The notes beneath the pieces were generated by a model. That model saw nothing but the letters and a program-made list of their open reading frames with translations, made no database searches and was not told the origin of the DNA. Positions 7,571 to 16,839 of a DNA stretch of 64,000 nt are shown in pieces. The DNA comes from Colwellia psychrerythraea. Lineage in GTDB: Bacteria > Pseudomonadota > Gammaproteobacteria > Enterobacterales > Alteromonadaceae. How positions within the stretch are numbered: position 1 is the first letter of the stretch; each line of letters opens with the position of its first letter. The stretch is taken from NCBI GenBank assembly GCA_002163005.1, contig MAAF01000025.1:168373-232372 (forward strand). Reading direction: 5' to 3'. The translations under genes were made by a program, and so were the position numbers.

Positions 7571-8392
7571 TTAAACCAACACAGATAAATTAATTTTGTT
7601 GGCCGCACGATTAATTTTTTCATGGTAAGAAATGTTGTTACCTGCTTCATCTACATCAGTTATAAAGTCGAACTGTGCAATCTTAGGTATAGGCAAAAGT
7701 TTTTCTAACTCAGAAATATTTTCTGATAAATTATTCATCGCATCACTAGCAGCACAATTTGCAATCCAGGCGATACACTCCAGACCATCTGCCTTAATTG
7801 TTTCATACGTTAACAGCGCATGATTCAAACACCCTAATTTCATATTAACAATTAAAATGACTTCTAGCTTAGCACCTTTGACAAAATCAGATAAAAATTG
7901 ATAAGGCAGCTTTTTATTATCACTAGTTGTTTCGGTATTATGATTAGAAAAAGTCGACTTCGCATCAAGTGTTACAGGACTATGTGGTGACGGACCTAAA
8001 GGTAAACGCCATCCCCCAGCACCTTCTACTAACGTAACATCAGCGTTAAGTGATTTCACTTGTTGGTAATGGTGACTTATATCTGCAATCGTAATCTGCT
8101 GATTTAGTTTTTTTGCCGCAATGTGTGGCGCAATAGGTTGTTCAAAAGCTATCGGATTAATATGAGCAATACTTTGATTGCAGTTTGCAAACTCACTGAG
8201 TAATTTTGCATCTTCATTAATAAGCTGACCATCGACTAATTCACAACCGGCAGAAATAGGTTTAAACACCGCAACTTTCATTGTCTCATTAGTCGAAGCG
8301 CTGTTATGGTGAGTCAACGCATGAATCAAAGCGCAGCTGACAAATGTTTTACCGGCATCGGTATCGGTCGCAGTAACAAAAATTTGTTTCAT
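7571..8392 (-). CDS. bioD: Dethiobiotin synthetase
   Basis: BioD closes the ureido ring of dethiobiotin from 7,8-diaminopelargonate, CO2 and ATP, the penultimate biotin step. The P-loop is ATDTDAGKT near residues 7-15, followed by FKPISAGCE and VEGAGGWRLPLG. At 273 residues it is longer than the usual 225, because of an Asn/Ser/Thr-rich insertion at about 135-165, between the VEGAGG segment and the LSDFVKGA helix. AGAG precedes the ATG. A terminator after bioC (8494-8528) separates it from bioBFC, so it probably has its own promoter in 8393-8490. Confidence 0.92.
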   Translation of the reverse strand: MKQIFVTATDTDAGKTFVSCALIHALTHHNSASTNETMKVAVFKPISAGCELVDGQLINEDAKLLSEFANCNQSIAHINPIAFEQPIAPHIAAKKLNQQITIADISHHYQQVKSLNADVTLVEGAGGWRLPLGPSPHSPVTLDAKSTFSNHNTETTSDNKKLPYQFLSDFVKGAKLEVILIVNMKLGCLNHALLTYETIKADGLECIAWIANCAASDAMNNLSENISELEKLLPIPKIAQFDFITDVDEAGNNISYHEKINRAANKINLSVLV

Positions 8393-8493
8393 ATTTAGCT
8401 CTTAAGTAAAGGTTCTTAATTTGGTTGGTTGTTTAGTTTTATTCATTCGATTGTTCAGCGTGGCTTCGATACTCATATTTCGAGAATAATAAA

Positions 8494-8528
8494 AAGCCTT
8501 AGAACTTTGTTTAGAAAGGCTAAGGCTT
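8494..8528 (-). terminator. Rho-independent terminator after bioC
   Basis: The perfect arms AAGCCTTAG and CTAAGGCTT flank a 17-base loop. Read on the minus strand the stem runs into TTTTTATTATT. It ends the bioB-bioF-bioC transcript before bioD. Confidence 0.85.
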
Positions 8529-8560
8529 GAAAATCTCTTTATCTGAAATAATTGTATAAG

Positions 8561-9358
8561 CTAGTTATTTAATTTAACTACTAAACCAGAAAACAAACGA
8601 TAGGTAGCTGGGTAAATACCATTAGGCTCTAGAAAATCTTGATAATGTTCTGTCATTTTAAACCACTTATCTTTTCCTGACAGACCTCTATTTTGTTTCT
8701 GAGCCAAATGATTAGCACCTAAGCCTTTTAACTCACGTGCTAAATGAATGACGTTTTGATATTCCAAAATAATATCTTGGCACTTTTGTTCGACCAACTT
8801 ACCGTTTTCATTATTGAATAACGTATTGAGCTCAGTGACAGTTTTAAAATCGATAACGTGCTGGTCATCATCTACTTGTTTCCAAGAAGATTTTAGTTCG
8901 TGTAAAGTACCGTCTACTAAGGTGGTAAAAATAAGTAATCCACCCGGCTTTAATATTCTTAACATTTCAGTAATGGCTTCATCGAGCGGATCAAACCATT
9001 GGATCACTAGATTCGAATAAATAAAATCTATGCTGTTATCTTGAAGCGGTATTTTATGGGCATCAGCTTCTAGCCATAATATTTTTTTATTACGGTGTTC
9101 TTTGGCAAAGTTAAGCATCTCATTTGAAATATCTAAACCAATAACTTGGCTATAAGTGCTCGCTAATAAATCGGTAAAAAACCCCGTGCCTGAGCCTAAA
9201 TCTAAAACAGTAAGATCATTACGATTTGGTAACCAAGGCATTAAATGCTTACCAGAAAAACGTTGTAATCTTGCTGATACATCATAAGATTTACTGGCAG
9301 ATCCAAAACTTTTACCAATATTTACTCTGTTTGCGTTTTTATGTTCCGTTTGAACCAT
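8561..9358 (-). CDS. bioC: Malonyl-ACP O-methyltransferase
   Basis: BioC methylates the free carboxyl of malonyl-ACP with SAM, disguising it so that fatty-acid synthesis can build pimeloyl-ACP. The 265-residue class I methyltransferase shows motif I VLDLGSGTGFFT near residue 50, the acidic WLEADAHKIP and the NLVIQWFD segment usual in BioC. The start ATG overlaps the bioF stop by one base (TAATG), giving translational coupling. No bioH is adjacent, so the pimeloyl-ACP esterase must be encoded elsewhere. Confidence 0.93.
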   Translation of the reverse strand: MVQTEHKNANRVNIGKSFGSASKSYDVSARLQRFSGKHLMPWLPNRNDLTVLDLGSGTGFFTDLLASTYSQVIGLDISNEMLNFAKEHRNKKILWLEADAHKIPLQDNSIDFIYSNLVIQWFDPLDEAITEMLRILKPGGLLIFTTLVDGTLHELKSSWKQVDDDQHVIDFKTVTELNTLFNNENGKLVEQKCQDIILEYQNVIHLARELKGLGANHLAQKQNRGLSGKDKWFKMTEHYQDFLEPNGIYPATYRLFSGLVVKLNN

Positions 9359-10506
9359 TAAGCTATTGCCTTATTAATGCATTCTGCTAAATATTTGATA
9401 TCTTTAGTGTTATGGTTAGCGCAAATAGTAACGCGTAACCTAGAGCTGTTAATTGCAACCGTTGGAGGCCTTATTGCTGTTAACCAAATACCTTGTTTTT
9501 TGAGGTTATCACTTAACGTAAGCGCTTTTTTCTCATCGCCAATTATTATGGCATGAATTGAAGATTTTGTGGAAACTAACTCTATTTCAGGTGCCAATAA
9601 CTGAGCAAACAAGGTACTTAATTCAGTGATTTTTTCTCTACGCCAATGCTCTTTTTGAATAAGCTCAATGCTCTTTTTTGTTGCCCAAGCAATAGCGGGT
9701 GATATTGCTGTAGAGTAAATATAATGACGTGAAAAATTTACTAAGTACTCATGCAGATCTTCATTACATGTTAAAAATGCGCCACTGGTGCCAATGGCTT
9801 TACCCAGTGTTGCCATCGTAATATCAATGTCAGCAAAGTAATTACTGCCCTGTCCCTCATTACCAATAACACCAATACTGTGTGCATCGTCTAAATAAAG
9901 CCAAGCTTGTTTTGCTTTCGCAAGCTGTGCGAGTTCAAATACTTTAGCTTGGCAACCATCCATACTAAAGACACCTTCAGAGGCGATTAATTTATTTGGA
10001 GAGTCTGTTGCATTGCTTAGTAATGTTGTGAGTTGTTCAATATTATTATGATTAAAACGTTTAACCTTTGCTTTGCTATGATAAGCACCATCAATCATAG
10101 ACGCATGGCTAAGTTTATCTAGATAAAAATGGCTTTCTGAACTTTTACCTAATGCTTGAAATAGCGCTAAGTTAGCGGCAAAACCACTAGAAAATAAAAG
10201 ACATTTAGGTTTATTTAACCACTGACAAATATCATTTTCTAAAGCTTGATGAGCATAGTGATAGCCCGTAACTAAACTAGAGCTACTGGAACAAATACCA
10301 TATTTGTCAGTCCCTTCTTGAAGCGCCTTATTTATTTCAACATGATTATTTAAACCTAAATAATCATTAGACGAAAAATTAAGATACGACTTTCCATTTA
10401 TAACAATTTGATTACCTTGGCTTGTTGTATTATTACAAACCAACTGACGATAGCGAGACTTAGTTTTTTGCTCATTAACATCATGTCGGATAAAATCAAA
10501 ATTCAT
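9358..10506 (-). CDS. bioF: 8-amino-7-oxononanoate synthase
   Basis: BioF condenses pimeloyl-ACP with alanine using PLP. The 382-residue product has the alpha-oxoamine synthase fold: SNDYLGL near the N-terminus, then LLFSSGFAANLAL, the DDAHSIGVIG strand with the PLP-ring Asp, and the Schiff-base lysine in MATLGKAIGTSGAF. I start at the ATG at 10506 (MNFDFIRHD), which matches the family length; an upstream in-frame TTG at 10542 would add twelve residues. The gap to bioB is 135 bases and holds a hairpin and a repeat remnant. Confidence 0.93.
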   Translation of the reverse strand: MNFDFIRHDVNEQKTKSRYRQLVCNNTTSQGNQIVINGKSYLNFSSNDYLGLNNHVEINKALQEGTDKYGICSSSSSLVTGYHYAHQALENDICQWLNKPKCLLFSSGFAANLALFQALGKSSESHFYLDKLSHASMIDGAYHSKAKVKRFNHNNIEQLTTLLSNATDSPNKLIASEGVFSMDGCQAKVFELAQLAKAKQAWLYLDDAHSIGVIGNEGQGSNYFADIDITMATLGKAIGTSGAFLTCNEDLHEYLVNFSRHYIYSTAISPAIAWATKKSIELIQKEHWRREKITELSTLFAQLLAPEIELVSTKSSIHAIIIGDEKKALTLSDNLKKQGIWLTAIRPPTVAINSSRLRVTICANHNTKDIKYLAECINKAIA

Positions 10507-10560
10507 CAATGAATATCTACCTAAAATGGTCAAGTTCAACAAAGGGATAGCGGTTTTAAG

Positions 10561-10584
10561 TCGCTAGCCATTTTTTGCTAGCGA
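10561..10584 (-). other. Hairpin between bioB and bioF
   Basis: Perfect eight-base arms TCGCTAGC and GCTAGCGA surround CATTTTTT. It lies inside the bioB-bioF gap, so it could attenuate read-through or act as an RNA-processing site. It lacks the T tract of an efficient terminator. Confidence 0.5.
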
Positions 10585-10598
10585 TCTAGTCTGAAAGT

Positions 10599-10635
10599 AT
10601 ATATCCGCTACCAATCCTTCAAGTGGCTTGGGTAT
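10599..10635. repeat. Short palindromic repeat remnant
   Basis: The sequence runs from TATATCCGCTACC to GTGGCTTGGGTATA, an imperfect palindrome. The 16 bases ending GGGTAT (10620-10635) recur exactly at 39247-39262. The layout resembles the core-less elements elsewhere in the window. Confidence 0.45.
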
Positions 10636-10641
10636 AACTAT

Positions 10642-11760
10642 TTATGCAGATGCGTTGTAAAATAAGTCACTGTTTTGCTGATCAACAATCGCAGTTTTAA
10701 TAATCTTGTCAGACAGCTCAGTATCACCAGCCACTGTCTCAGTATTTATACCTAATTTTTCAAATAAAGCAATATCTTGATTCGTTTCAGGGTTTTCCGC
10801 AGTAAGCAATTTGCAACCATAAAATATTGAGTTTGCGCCAGCAAGGAAACACATAGCTTGCATCTGTTCATTCATGGCGGTACGTCCAGCTGATAATCTA
10901 ACATGGCTATTTGGCATCATGATACGTGCCACAGCGATACAACGAATAAAATCAAAACTCTCTAAATCATCGATATCCGCTAAAGGTGTACCTTCAACTT
11001 TAACTAACATGTTAATTGGCACACTTTCAGGTTGTGGGCTTAAATTCGCAAGTTGTATTAATAAAGAAGAGCGATCAACGGCTTTTTCACCTAAACCAAC
11101 GATACCACCACTACATACTTTCATACCGGCACTACGCACATTGCTCAACGTATCAAGCCTATCTTGAAAGGTGCGAGTAGTAATAATTTGATTATAATGC
11201 TCAGGGGAAGTATCTAGGTTATGATTATAATAATCTAAACCGGCACCATTTAGCTGGTCTGCTTGGTCTTCCGATAACATACCTAAGGTCATGCATGTTT
11301 CCATACCAAGCGCTTTAACACTTTTGACCATATCTAGTACATAAGGCATATCGCGTTCTTTAGGATTACGCCAAGCAGCGCCCATACAAAAACGGGTTGA
11401 ACCCATTTCTTTGGCTCTTTGTGCCGCTTCGAGTACTTTTTCAACGGCTAATAAACTTTCTTTTTCCAAGTCTGTTTTATTACGTGCACTTTGAGAACAG
11501 TATTTACAATCTTCTGGGCAAGCACCGGTTTTAATCGATAATAAAGTACTGACTTGTACTTCATTAGGATTAAAGTTTTCTCTATGAACCGTCTGTGCTT
11601 TAAACATTAGGTCATTAAAAGGCATAGCAAATAGTGCTTCTACTTCTTTTAAATTCCAATTGTGGCGAACGATAGAGTTTAACGAATGTATTTGTGGTGA
11701 TAACGGTGGTGTTACTACTGCTTCGGACATATTTAAATCTGACATAGAACTCAATTGCAT
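10642..11760 (-). CDS. bioB: Biotin synthase
   Basis: BioB is a radical-SAM enzyme that inserts sulfur into dethiobiotin. The SAM-binding cluster motif CPEDCKYC supplies Cys81, Cys85 and Cys88; [11 protein letters not shown], the [13 protein letters not shown] block, SGGIVGLGE and the cluster-ligand Arg in VRLSAGR also fit. The 372-residue product is slightly long because of about 25 extra residues before [12 protein letters not shown]; a start at the internal [10 protein letters not shown] is possible. The gene heads bioB-bioF-bioC and diverges from bioA across a BirA-type operator. Confidence 0.95.
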   Translation of the reverse strand: MQLSSMSDLNMSEAVVTPPLSPQIHSLNSIVRHNWNLKEVEALFAMPFNDLMFKAQTVHRENFNPNEVQVSTLLSIKTGACPEDCKYCSQSARNKTDLEKESLLAVEKVLEAAQRAKEMGSTRFCMGAAWRNPKERDMPYVLDMVKSVKALGMETCMTLGMLSEDQADQLNGAGLDYYNHNLDTSPEHYNQIITTRTFQDRLDTLSNVRSAGMKVCSGGIVGLGEKAVDRSSLLIQLANLSPQPESVPINMLVKVEGTPLADIDDLESFDFIRCIAVARIMMPNSHVRLSAGRTAMNEQMQAMCFLAGANSIFYGCKLLTAENPETNQDIALFEKLGINTETVAGDTELSDKIIKTAIVDQQNSDLFYNASA

Positions 11761-11800
11761 CTAATTAACTTAACGAGTAGTCTAGCCACACTACTCATGA

Positions 11801-11831
11801 TGTCAACGATTAATAATACTTTTGGTTCACA
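11801..11831. promoter_or_regulatory. BirA-type biotin operator
   Basis: The half sites TGTCAACG (11801-11808) and GGTTCACA (11824-11831) are separated by 15 bases, matching the geometry of the enterobacterial operator (GTAAACC, 14-16 bases, GGTTTAC) in which BirA-biotinyl-AMP represses both directions. It lies between divergent bioB and bioA and covers an AT-rich centre with TAATACT, a plausible bioA -10 element. This placement argues that bioA translation starts downstream of it. Confidence 0.7.
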
Positions 11832-11853
11832 AATGCACAATAAACATACAATA

Positions 11854-13170
11854 ATGACTCCGTCTGAGCAAAATTCACTACTTCAATTTGATAAAGAGAA
11901 CGTTTGGCACCCTTATACTTCCATGTCGGAGCCACTACCAAGCTATTTGGTTGATAGCGCACAAGGCGTAACAATCAATTTGGCCAGCGGTGAACAACTC
12001 ATTGATGGTATGTCCTCCTGGTGGTCTGTTTTACATGGCTATAATCACCCTAAGTTAAATGCAGCCCTTGTTGAACAAGCGTCAAAAATGTCGCATGTTA
12101 TGTTTGGCGGGTTAACACATCAAAGTGCTATTACCTTGTGTGAAAAATTGATTCGTTTAACGCCCGAAGGATTAGATAAAGTTTTTTTGTCTGATTCTGG
12201 CTCGGTAAGTGTTGAGGTAGCGATGAAAATGGCATTGCAATATCAACATGCAGTGGCTGAAAAAAATAAGAGAACACTAACCAAAACGAAATTGCTAACG
12301 GTTAAGAATGGTTATCATGGCGATACCTTTGCCGCTATGTCGGTATGTGATCCAATTACCGGTATGCATCAAATATTTGAGCAAGTATTAATGCAGCACT
12401 ATTTTGCTCCGGCGCCTTCGATTAAGTTCGATGAAGAATGGTCAACTGACGATGTTACTGAGTTAACCGCTTTATTTGCAGAACATCATAATGAAATAGC
12501 CGCGTTTATTATCGAACCTATAGTACAAGGTACCGGTGGTATGCGTTTTTATCACCCTGAGTATTTAAAAGCCTGTCGGTTGCTCTGCGATAAATATGAT
12601 GTGTTACTTATAGTAGATGAAATTGCTACAGGTTTTGGTAGAACGGGGAAATTGTTTGCCTGTGAATGGGCTGGCATTAATCCAGACATCATGTGTTTAG
12701 GTAAAACCTTAACAGGTGGCTATATTACGCTAGCGGCAACCTTATGTACCAAGCACATAGCACAAACCATCAGTGAAGGCGCTGCAGGTTGTTTTATGCA
12801 CGGTCCTACTTTTATGGGCAATGCCCTAGCCTGTGCTGTTGCTAATGCGAGCATTGATTTATTATTAGAAAATGATTGGCAATCTCAAGTACAAGCTATT
12901 GAAAATACCCTTGTTAACCATCTTACGCCTTTAGCAAAACATGCAAGAGTCAAAGATACGCGTGTGCTGGGGAGTATTGGCGCAATAGAGTGCAAGCAAA
13001 GTGTCAACGTAGCGCAGATACAAAAACGTTTCGTTGAATTAGGTGTTTGGATCAGACCTTTTGGCCAACTAATCTATATTATTCCGCCACTTATCATTAG
13101 TACTGAGCAATTAACAACCTTGGTCAATGCCATGGCTACAGTTTTAGATGAAGATGAATGTTTTAATTGA
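11854..13170 (+). CDS. bioA: Adenosylmethionine-8-amino-7-oxononanoate aminotransferase
   Basis: BioA transfers an amino group from SAM to 8-amino-7-oxononanoate with PLP. The class III aminotransferase shows VWHPYTSM at the N-terminus, DGMSSWWSVLHGYNHP, the substrate-site GYHGDTFAAMSVCDP, IVDEIATGFGRTGKLFACEWA and the PLP lysine in CLGKTLTGGYITLAAT. The reading frame is open to 11755, but I choose the ATG at 11854 (MTPSEQNSLL), because earlier starts lie in or before the BirA operator and the known family begins near this point. No good Shine-Dalgarno marks either choice. Length is 438 residues. Confidence 0.93.
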   Translation: MTPSEQNSLLQFDKENVWHPYTSMSEPLPSYLVDSAQGVTINLASGEQLIDGMSSWWSVLHGYNHPKLNAALVEQASKMSHVMFGGLTHQSAITLCEKLIRLTPEGLDKVFLSDSGSVSVEVAMKMALQYQHAVAEKNKRTLTKTKLLTVKNGYHGDTFAAMSVCDPITGMHQIFEQVLMQHYFAPAPSIKFDEEWSTDDVTELTALFAEHHNEIAAFIIEPIVQGTGGMRFYHPEYLKACRLLCDKYDVLLIVDEIATGFGRTGKLFACEWAGINPDIMCLGKTLTGGYITLAATLCTKHIAQTISEGAAGCFMHGPTFMGNALACAVANASIDLLLENDWQSQVQAIENTLVNHLTPLAKHARVKDTRVLGSIGAIECKQSVNVAQIQKRFVELGVWIRPFGQLIYIIPPLIISTEQLTTLVNAMATVLDEDECFN

Positions 13171-13229
13171 TTGCTTTAGTTTTTAATTGTTCAATTAGTT
13201 CAGTGTGCAGTAGTCAGTGTAACTGGCAA

Positions 13230-13604
13230 TTACTGTACCTTAACTAATATATACACTAGCCAAGTCAGGTTAACAGCTAGTAAGAATATCAAATTACCAA
13301 GAGGCGCGTCACTGCGCCGCCGACTGCGATATTTGTCCGTCATTAGCGCTAAATAACTGCCCAGTGCACTAAGCCATAACAAAATATAAAGATAACCCGT
13401 TAATGGTGTTAACCAAAATTGGCGGATCTCTATATCATAATAGCGTAAAACCCCATAATCCTTATCCGGCGCTGCATAATAAGACATTACCAGCGCGATT
13501 ATAAAAAGTAACCAACTTAGCAGCACTAAGGTAATTTGGGCGTAACTCCAAAAATCTGCCGCTGTTCTTCTGTCGATTTTTTGTTTTACCTTGGTTTGTT
13601 TCAT
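13230..13604 (-). CDS. Small multi-span membrane protein
   Basis: An unrecognised inner-membrane protein of 124 residues. A basic N-terminus (KQTKVKQKIDRR) precedes three or four hydrophobic helices, roughly 20-42, 65-85 and 100-122, joined by loops with a YRSRRRSD cytoplasmic patch. No catalytic motif is seen. A GTG at 13619 would add five residues. It converges with bioA across a 59-base gap. Confidence 0.6.
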   Translation of the reverse strand: MKQTKVKQKIDRRTAADFWSYAQITLVLLSWLLFIIALVMSYYAAPDKDYGVLRYYDIEIRQFWLTPLTGYLYILLWLSALGSYLALMTDKYRSRRRSDAPLGNLIFLLAVNLTWLVYILVKVQ

Positions 13605-13762
13605 TACCGTTACTTTCACCCATTTATGCGCTTTAGTTTACTATAGCAAATGCTCAATAAATTAGACTGTTTGCTATTAAAGCACTATTTGTTATTGTTC
13701 ATTGCAATTAAGCATTGCATTTACGCCTTGTCACGGTAACATATCACCCCATTTTTAGCGTA

Positions 13763-13827
13763 ATACCAATTATTGTAAATTTAACCCTCACTTAGCGTGA
13801 TTGGGGAATAACTTATTTGACTTGGTA
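13763..13827. repeat. Core-less palindromic repeat (MITE-derived)
   Basis: A 65-base imperfect palindrome begins ATACCAATTATTG and ends TTGACTTGGTA, with TCACTTAGCGTGA at the tip. Read inward from its right end, 19 of 21 bases equal the right end of the element at 16181-16447. It looks like two terminal repeats without the internal core. It lies 44 bases before asnS and may lie within its leader. Confidence 0.65.
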
Positions 13828-13870
13828 AAACGCAATTTCAATCAATTACATAAGAATAAGAGGTCATTAA

Positions 13871-15271
13871 ATGTCAGTTATAGCAATTACTGATGTATTA
13901 GCAGGTAACTTCCCTGTTAATGAGAGCATTACCGTCCACGGTTGGATCAGAACACGCCGTGACTCGAAAGCTGGTATTTCATTTTTAGCATTACATGACG
14001 GCTCATGTTTTGATGCTATTCAAGCCATTGTGCCTAATGAACTCGACAATTATGAAAGCGACATTCTTAAATTAACGACTGGCTGCTCAGTAAAAGTAAC
14101 CGGTATTTTGGTTGAATCTCCTGGTAAAGGTCAAGCATTCGAAATTCAAGCAACTTCGGTAGAAGTTCTAGGTTTTGTTGAAGACCCTGATACTTACCCA
14201 ATGGCAGCTAAGCGTCACAGCATTGAATTTTTGCGAGAACAAGCGCATTTGCGTCCTCGTACTAATATTGGCGGTGCCGTAACACGTGTACGTAACTGTT
14301 TAGCGCAAGCTGTTCATAGATTCTTGCATAGCAAAGGATACTTCTGGATCAGCACACCGCTTATCACTGGCAGTGATTGTGAAGGCGCTGGCGAGATGTT
14401 CCGCGTAAGTACCTTAGATATGGAAAACTTACCACGTAACGACGAAGGTAAAGTTGACTACAACAAAGACTTCTTTGGTAAAGAGACCTTTTTAACGGTA
14501 TCTGGCCAATTAAACGTAGAGACTTATTGTAACGCGTTATCAAAAGTATATACTTTTGGCCCTACTTTTAGAGCAGAAAACTCTAATACTACCCGTCACT
14601 TAGCTGAGTTTTGGATGGTTGAGCCTGAAATCGCTTTTGCTGATTTATCAGACGCGGCTGACTTAGCAGAAGAAATGCTTAAGTATGTATTTAAAGCGGT
14701 ACTTGAAGAACGCGCTGATGATATGGCTTTCTTTCAACAACGTGTAGATAAGACTGTTCTTGACCGTTTAAACTCAGTAATTAATACCGACTTTGTTCGC
14801 CTTGATTACACTGACGCTATCACTATTTTAGAAACCTGCGGTAAGAAATTTGAAAACCCAGTGTCTTGGGGCGTAGATTTAAACTCTGAGCATGAACGTT
14901 ACTTAGCTGAAGAGCATTTTAACGGTCCAGTTGTTTTACAAAACTACCCGAAAGATATTAAGTCTTTCTACATGCGTTTAAATGATGACGGTAAAACGGT
15001 TGCTGCGATGGACATTTTAGCACCAGGTATTGGTGAAATTATTGGTGGTAGCCAACGTGAAGAACGTCTTGACGTATTAGATAGTCGTTTAGAAGAAATG
15101 GGCTTAGATATTGCTGATTACGGTTGGTATAGAGATTTACGTCGCTATGGCACAGTTCCTCATTCTGGTTTTGGTTTAGGTTTTGAACGTTTAGTAGCGT
15201 ATGCAACAGGTATGCAAAACGTACGTGACGTAATTCCATTCCCAAGAACGCCTAACAACGCAGCGTTCTAA
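13871..15271 (+). CDS. asnS: Asparaginyl-tRNA synthetase
   Basis: AsnRS charges tRNA-Asn with asparagine in the cytoplasm. The 466-residue product has the N-terminal OB-fold anticodon-binding domain (about 15-110, with [12 protein letters not shown]) and a class IIb catalytic domain: [12 protein letters not shown], motif 2 [21 protein letters not shown] and motif 3 [15 protein letters not shown] near the C-terminus. Length matches E. coli AsnS. AGAGG precedes the ATG and a strong terminator follows at 15317, so it is monocistronic. Confidence 0.97.
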   Translation: MSVIAITDVLAGNFPVNESITVHGWIRTRRDSKAGISFLALHDGSCFDAIQAIVPNELDNYESDILKLTTGCSVKVTGILVESPGKGQAFEIQATSVEVLGFVEDPDTYPMAAKRHSIEFLREQAHLRPRTNIGGAVTRVRNCLAQAVHRFLHSKGYFWISTPLITGSDCEGAGEMFRVSTLDMENLPRNDEGKVDYNKDFFGKETFLTVSGQLNVETYCNALSKVYTFGPTFRAENSNTTRHLAEFWMVEPEIAFADLSDAADLAEEMLKYVFKAVLEERADDMAFFQQRVDKTVLDRLNSVINTDFVRLDYTDAITILETCGKKFENPVSWGVDLNSEHERYLAEEHFNGPVVLQNYPKDIKSFYMRLNDDGKTVAAMDILAPGIGEIIGGSQREERLDVLDSRLEEMGLDIADYGWYRDLRRYGTVPHSGFGLGFERLVAYATGMQNVRDVIPFPRTPNNAAF

Positions 15272-15316
15272 TTAAGAATTTTAGCATTAGTTAAAATTAG
15301 CGTGTTAGACACGAGA

Positions 15317-15340
15317 AAGGCGACAATATGTCGCCTTTTT
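15317..15340 (+). terminator. Rho-independent terminator after asnS
   Basis: The stem AAGGCGACA and TGTCGCCTT closes a very short AT loop and is followed by a T run. It is the 3' end of the asnS transcript. Confidence 0.92.
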
Positions 15341-15445
15341 TATTGTCTTATCAAACGGGTTTTTTCTATATTCAATGCTGTTAGCAATCAATGAACCGTG
15401 TTGATTAATTACCTAGTATAAATCTACTATTAAAAACGTCATTAG

Positions 15446-16042
15446 CTATTGCCAAAAAGTAACATTATCTTGATAACTTTTGGCTGGCTTTGTATTACAT
15501 ACTTTCTTTGGGGTGCCTATATATAAAAATCCGGCTATATCATTACCTTCCTCTAACCCTAAACCTTGTTTAACCGTGTCATTGTATGCTAAATCACCCG
15601 TACGCCACATAGCGCCGTAACCAAGTGAAAATGCCGCCATTTGCATTGCTTGCACGCAACAACCTGCGGCGACTAATTGTTCTTGCTTAGGGACTTTATT
15701 GTGCTCAACATATTGCGTAGAAATAACAATGATCATCGGTGCTCTAAATGGCATTTTAGCAACTTTCGCCATTTTCTCACTTAAGGCTTGCTCATCAATA
15801 CTTGCCCCTTCAATTAGCCCTGTTTGGCTAGCTATATTGATAGTCGTTGCTTCAACGTAAAGCTCGCTTAACCGCTGTAAGCCTTGCCCAGTGATAACAT
15901 GAAAATGCCAAGGTTTTAATCCTCCATGATCAGGTACTCGCATGCCGGCTGATAATAAAGTGGTTAGATCTGCTTCAGTTGGTGCAGGATCTATTAAAAC
16001 TGGCGTTGACTGTCGTTGTAATAATAATTCAATAGCGTCCAT
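15446..16042 (-). CDS. YdjA-like nitroreductase
   Basis: A 198-residue FMN-dependent NAD(P)H oxidoreductase of the minimal nitroreductase type, close to E. coli YdjA. Shared blocks are MDAIELLLQRQS at the N-terminus (FMN phosphate contact), LSAGMRVPDHGGLKPWHF, FRAPMIIVISTQ, KVPKQEQLVAAGCCVQAMQMAAFSLGYGAMWRTGDL and GFLYIGTP. Physiological substrates of this group are unclear. The gene is monocistronic, divergent from the following repeat element. Confidence 0.88.
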   Translation of the reverse strand: MDAIELLLQRQSTPVLIDPAPTEADLTTLLSAGMRVPDHGGLKPWHFHVITGQGLQRLSELYVEATTINIASQTGLIEGASIDEQALSEKMAKVAKMPFRAPMIIVISTQYVEHNKVPKQEQLVAAGCCVQAMQMAAFSLGYGAMWRTGDLAYNDTVKQGLGLEEGNDIAGFLYIGTPKKVCNTKPAKSYQDNVTFWQ

Positions 16043-16180
16043 AAAATACCTCTAACAAGTGGTTATCATAGAAGTTTATCGTTAAGTTTGTGCTTGTGCA
16101 CGTAGTTATAATAAAAAGTTAAAATTAAATATCATGGAATGGTTTTTATCCTTGACTTAAATTTACCCAACCGCCAATAT

Positions 16181-16447
16181 AATACCAATTCCATTAAATT
16201 TATTCTCACCTCAGAGCTATGTCAAAGAAGCTATAACAAATAAAATTTGTGCTGGTATAGTCATTCTATATCTAACAAATTTGTGCAGTTATTGCTTTTA
16301 TGACAAGCTCCCAAGGGCGAGTTGAAAAGGCTTACATACAGCGTTATTGATTTTGACAATAGAATAACTATTCTCTTCAATCAATGCCTTGCCTCTAAGC
16401 CTTTTAATTCTCGCTGAGTGTGAAATAACTTAATGGACTTGGTATAA
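16181..16447. repeat. MITE-like palindromic element, about 267 bp
   Basis: Inverted ends start ATACCAATTCCATTAAATTT on the left and, read inward, TATACCAAGTCCATTAAGTT on the right, about 80% identical over 30 bases. No protein is encoded. The inner segment 16341-16394 is 52/54 identical to 36795-36848 in the element at 36634-36903 and itself folds as a hairpin (AATAG...CTATT inside ATTGATT...AATCAAT). Size, ends and lack of a transposase fit a non-autonomous miniature transposable element. Confidence 0.8.
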
Positions 16448-16500
16448 AACGTAACTAAACTGTAAATTAAAACTTAAGATAAAATAAGATTACTTAAACA

Positions 16501-16647
16501 ATGCAAAATACCTTACTCGCCATGATAAATATTCGAAACCTTAAACCGCTAGCTATCAGCTATCTGTTTGTGGTCAATCGACTGTGGCTAGTTAAGCGCC
16601 AGTCAAATTGGCCTCCCCTCTGCGAAGCATTGAAAAATCAGAATTAA
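16501..16647 (+). other. Possible leader reading frame before DMT transporter
   Basis: An ATG-initiated 48-codon frame with two Trp codons ends 26 bases before a strong terminator at 16673-16705, and the transporter gene follows 134 bases later. The arrangement resembles a transcribed leader with attenuation, but there is no good Shine-Dalgarno and the peptide is unrecognised. It may equally be non-coding DNA flanking the MITE. Confidence 0.25.
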
Positions 16648-16672
16648 TCAAATTTTTAATTAGTTCACTTTT

Positions 16673-16705
16673 AAAGCCGCAGAAATCATCTCTTGCGGCT
16701 TTTTT
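16673..16705 (+). terminator. Rho-independent terminator upstream of DMT gene
   Basis: The perfect arms AAAGCCGCA and TGCGGCTTT are followed by a T run. No recognised gene ends just before it, so it either closes a short leader/sRNA transcript starting near 16500 or acts as an attenuator for the gene at 16840. Confidence 0.85.
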
Positions 16706-16839
16706 GTTTTCTCTGTCCCTCACAAAAAACCGCAACTGTCTGCTTTATATCAAACGAATTAATAAGTTAGTCCGTTTGATATTTACTTTAAAAGCTAACT
16801 TTAACGACATAAATTTTAAACGTATAAAAGGAGAGAGAA

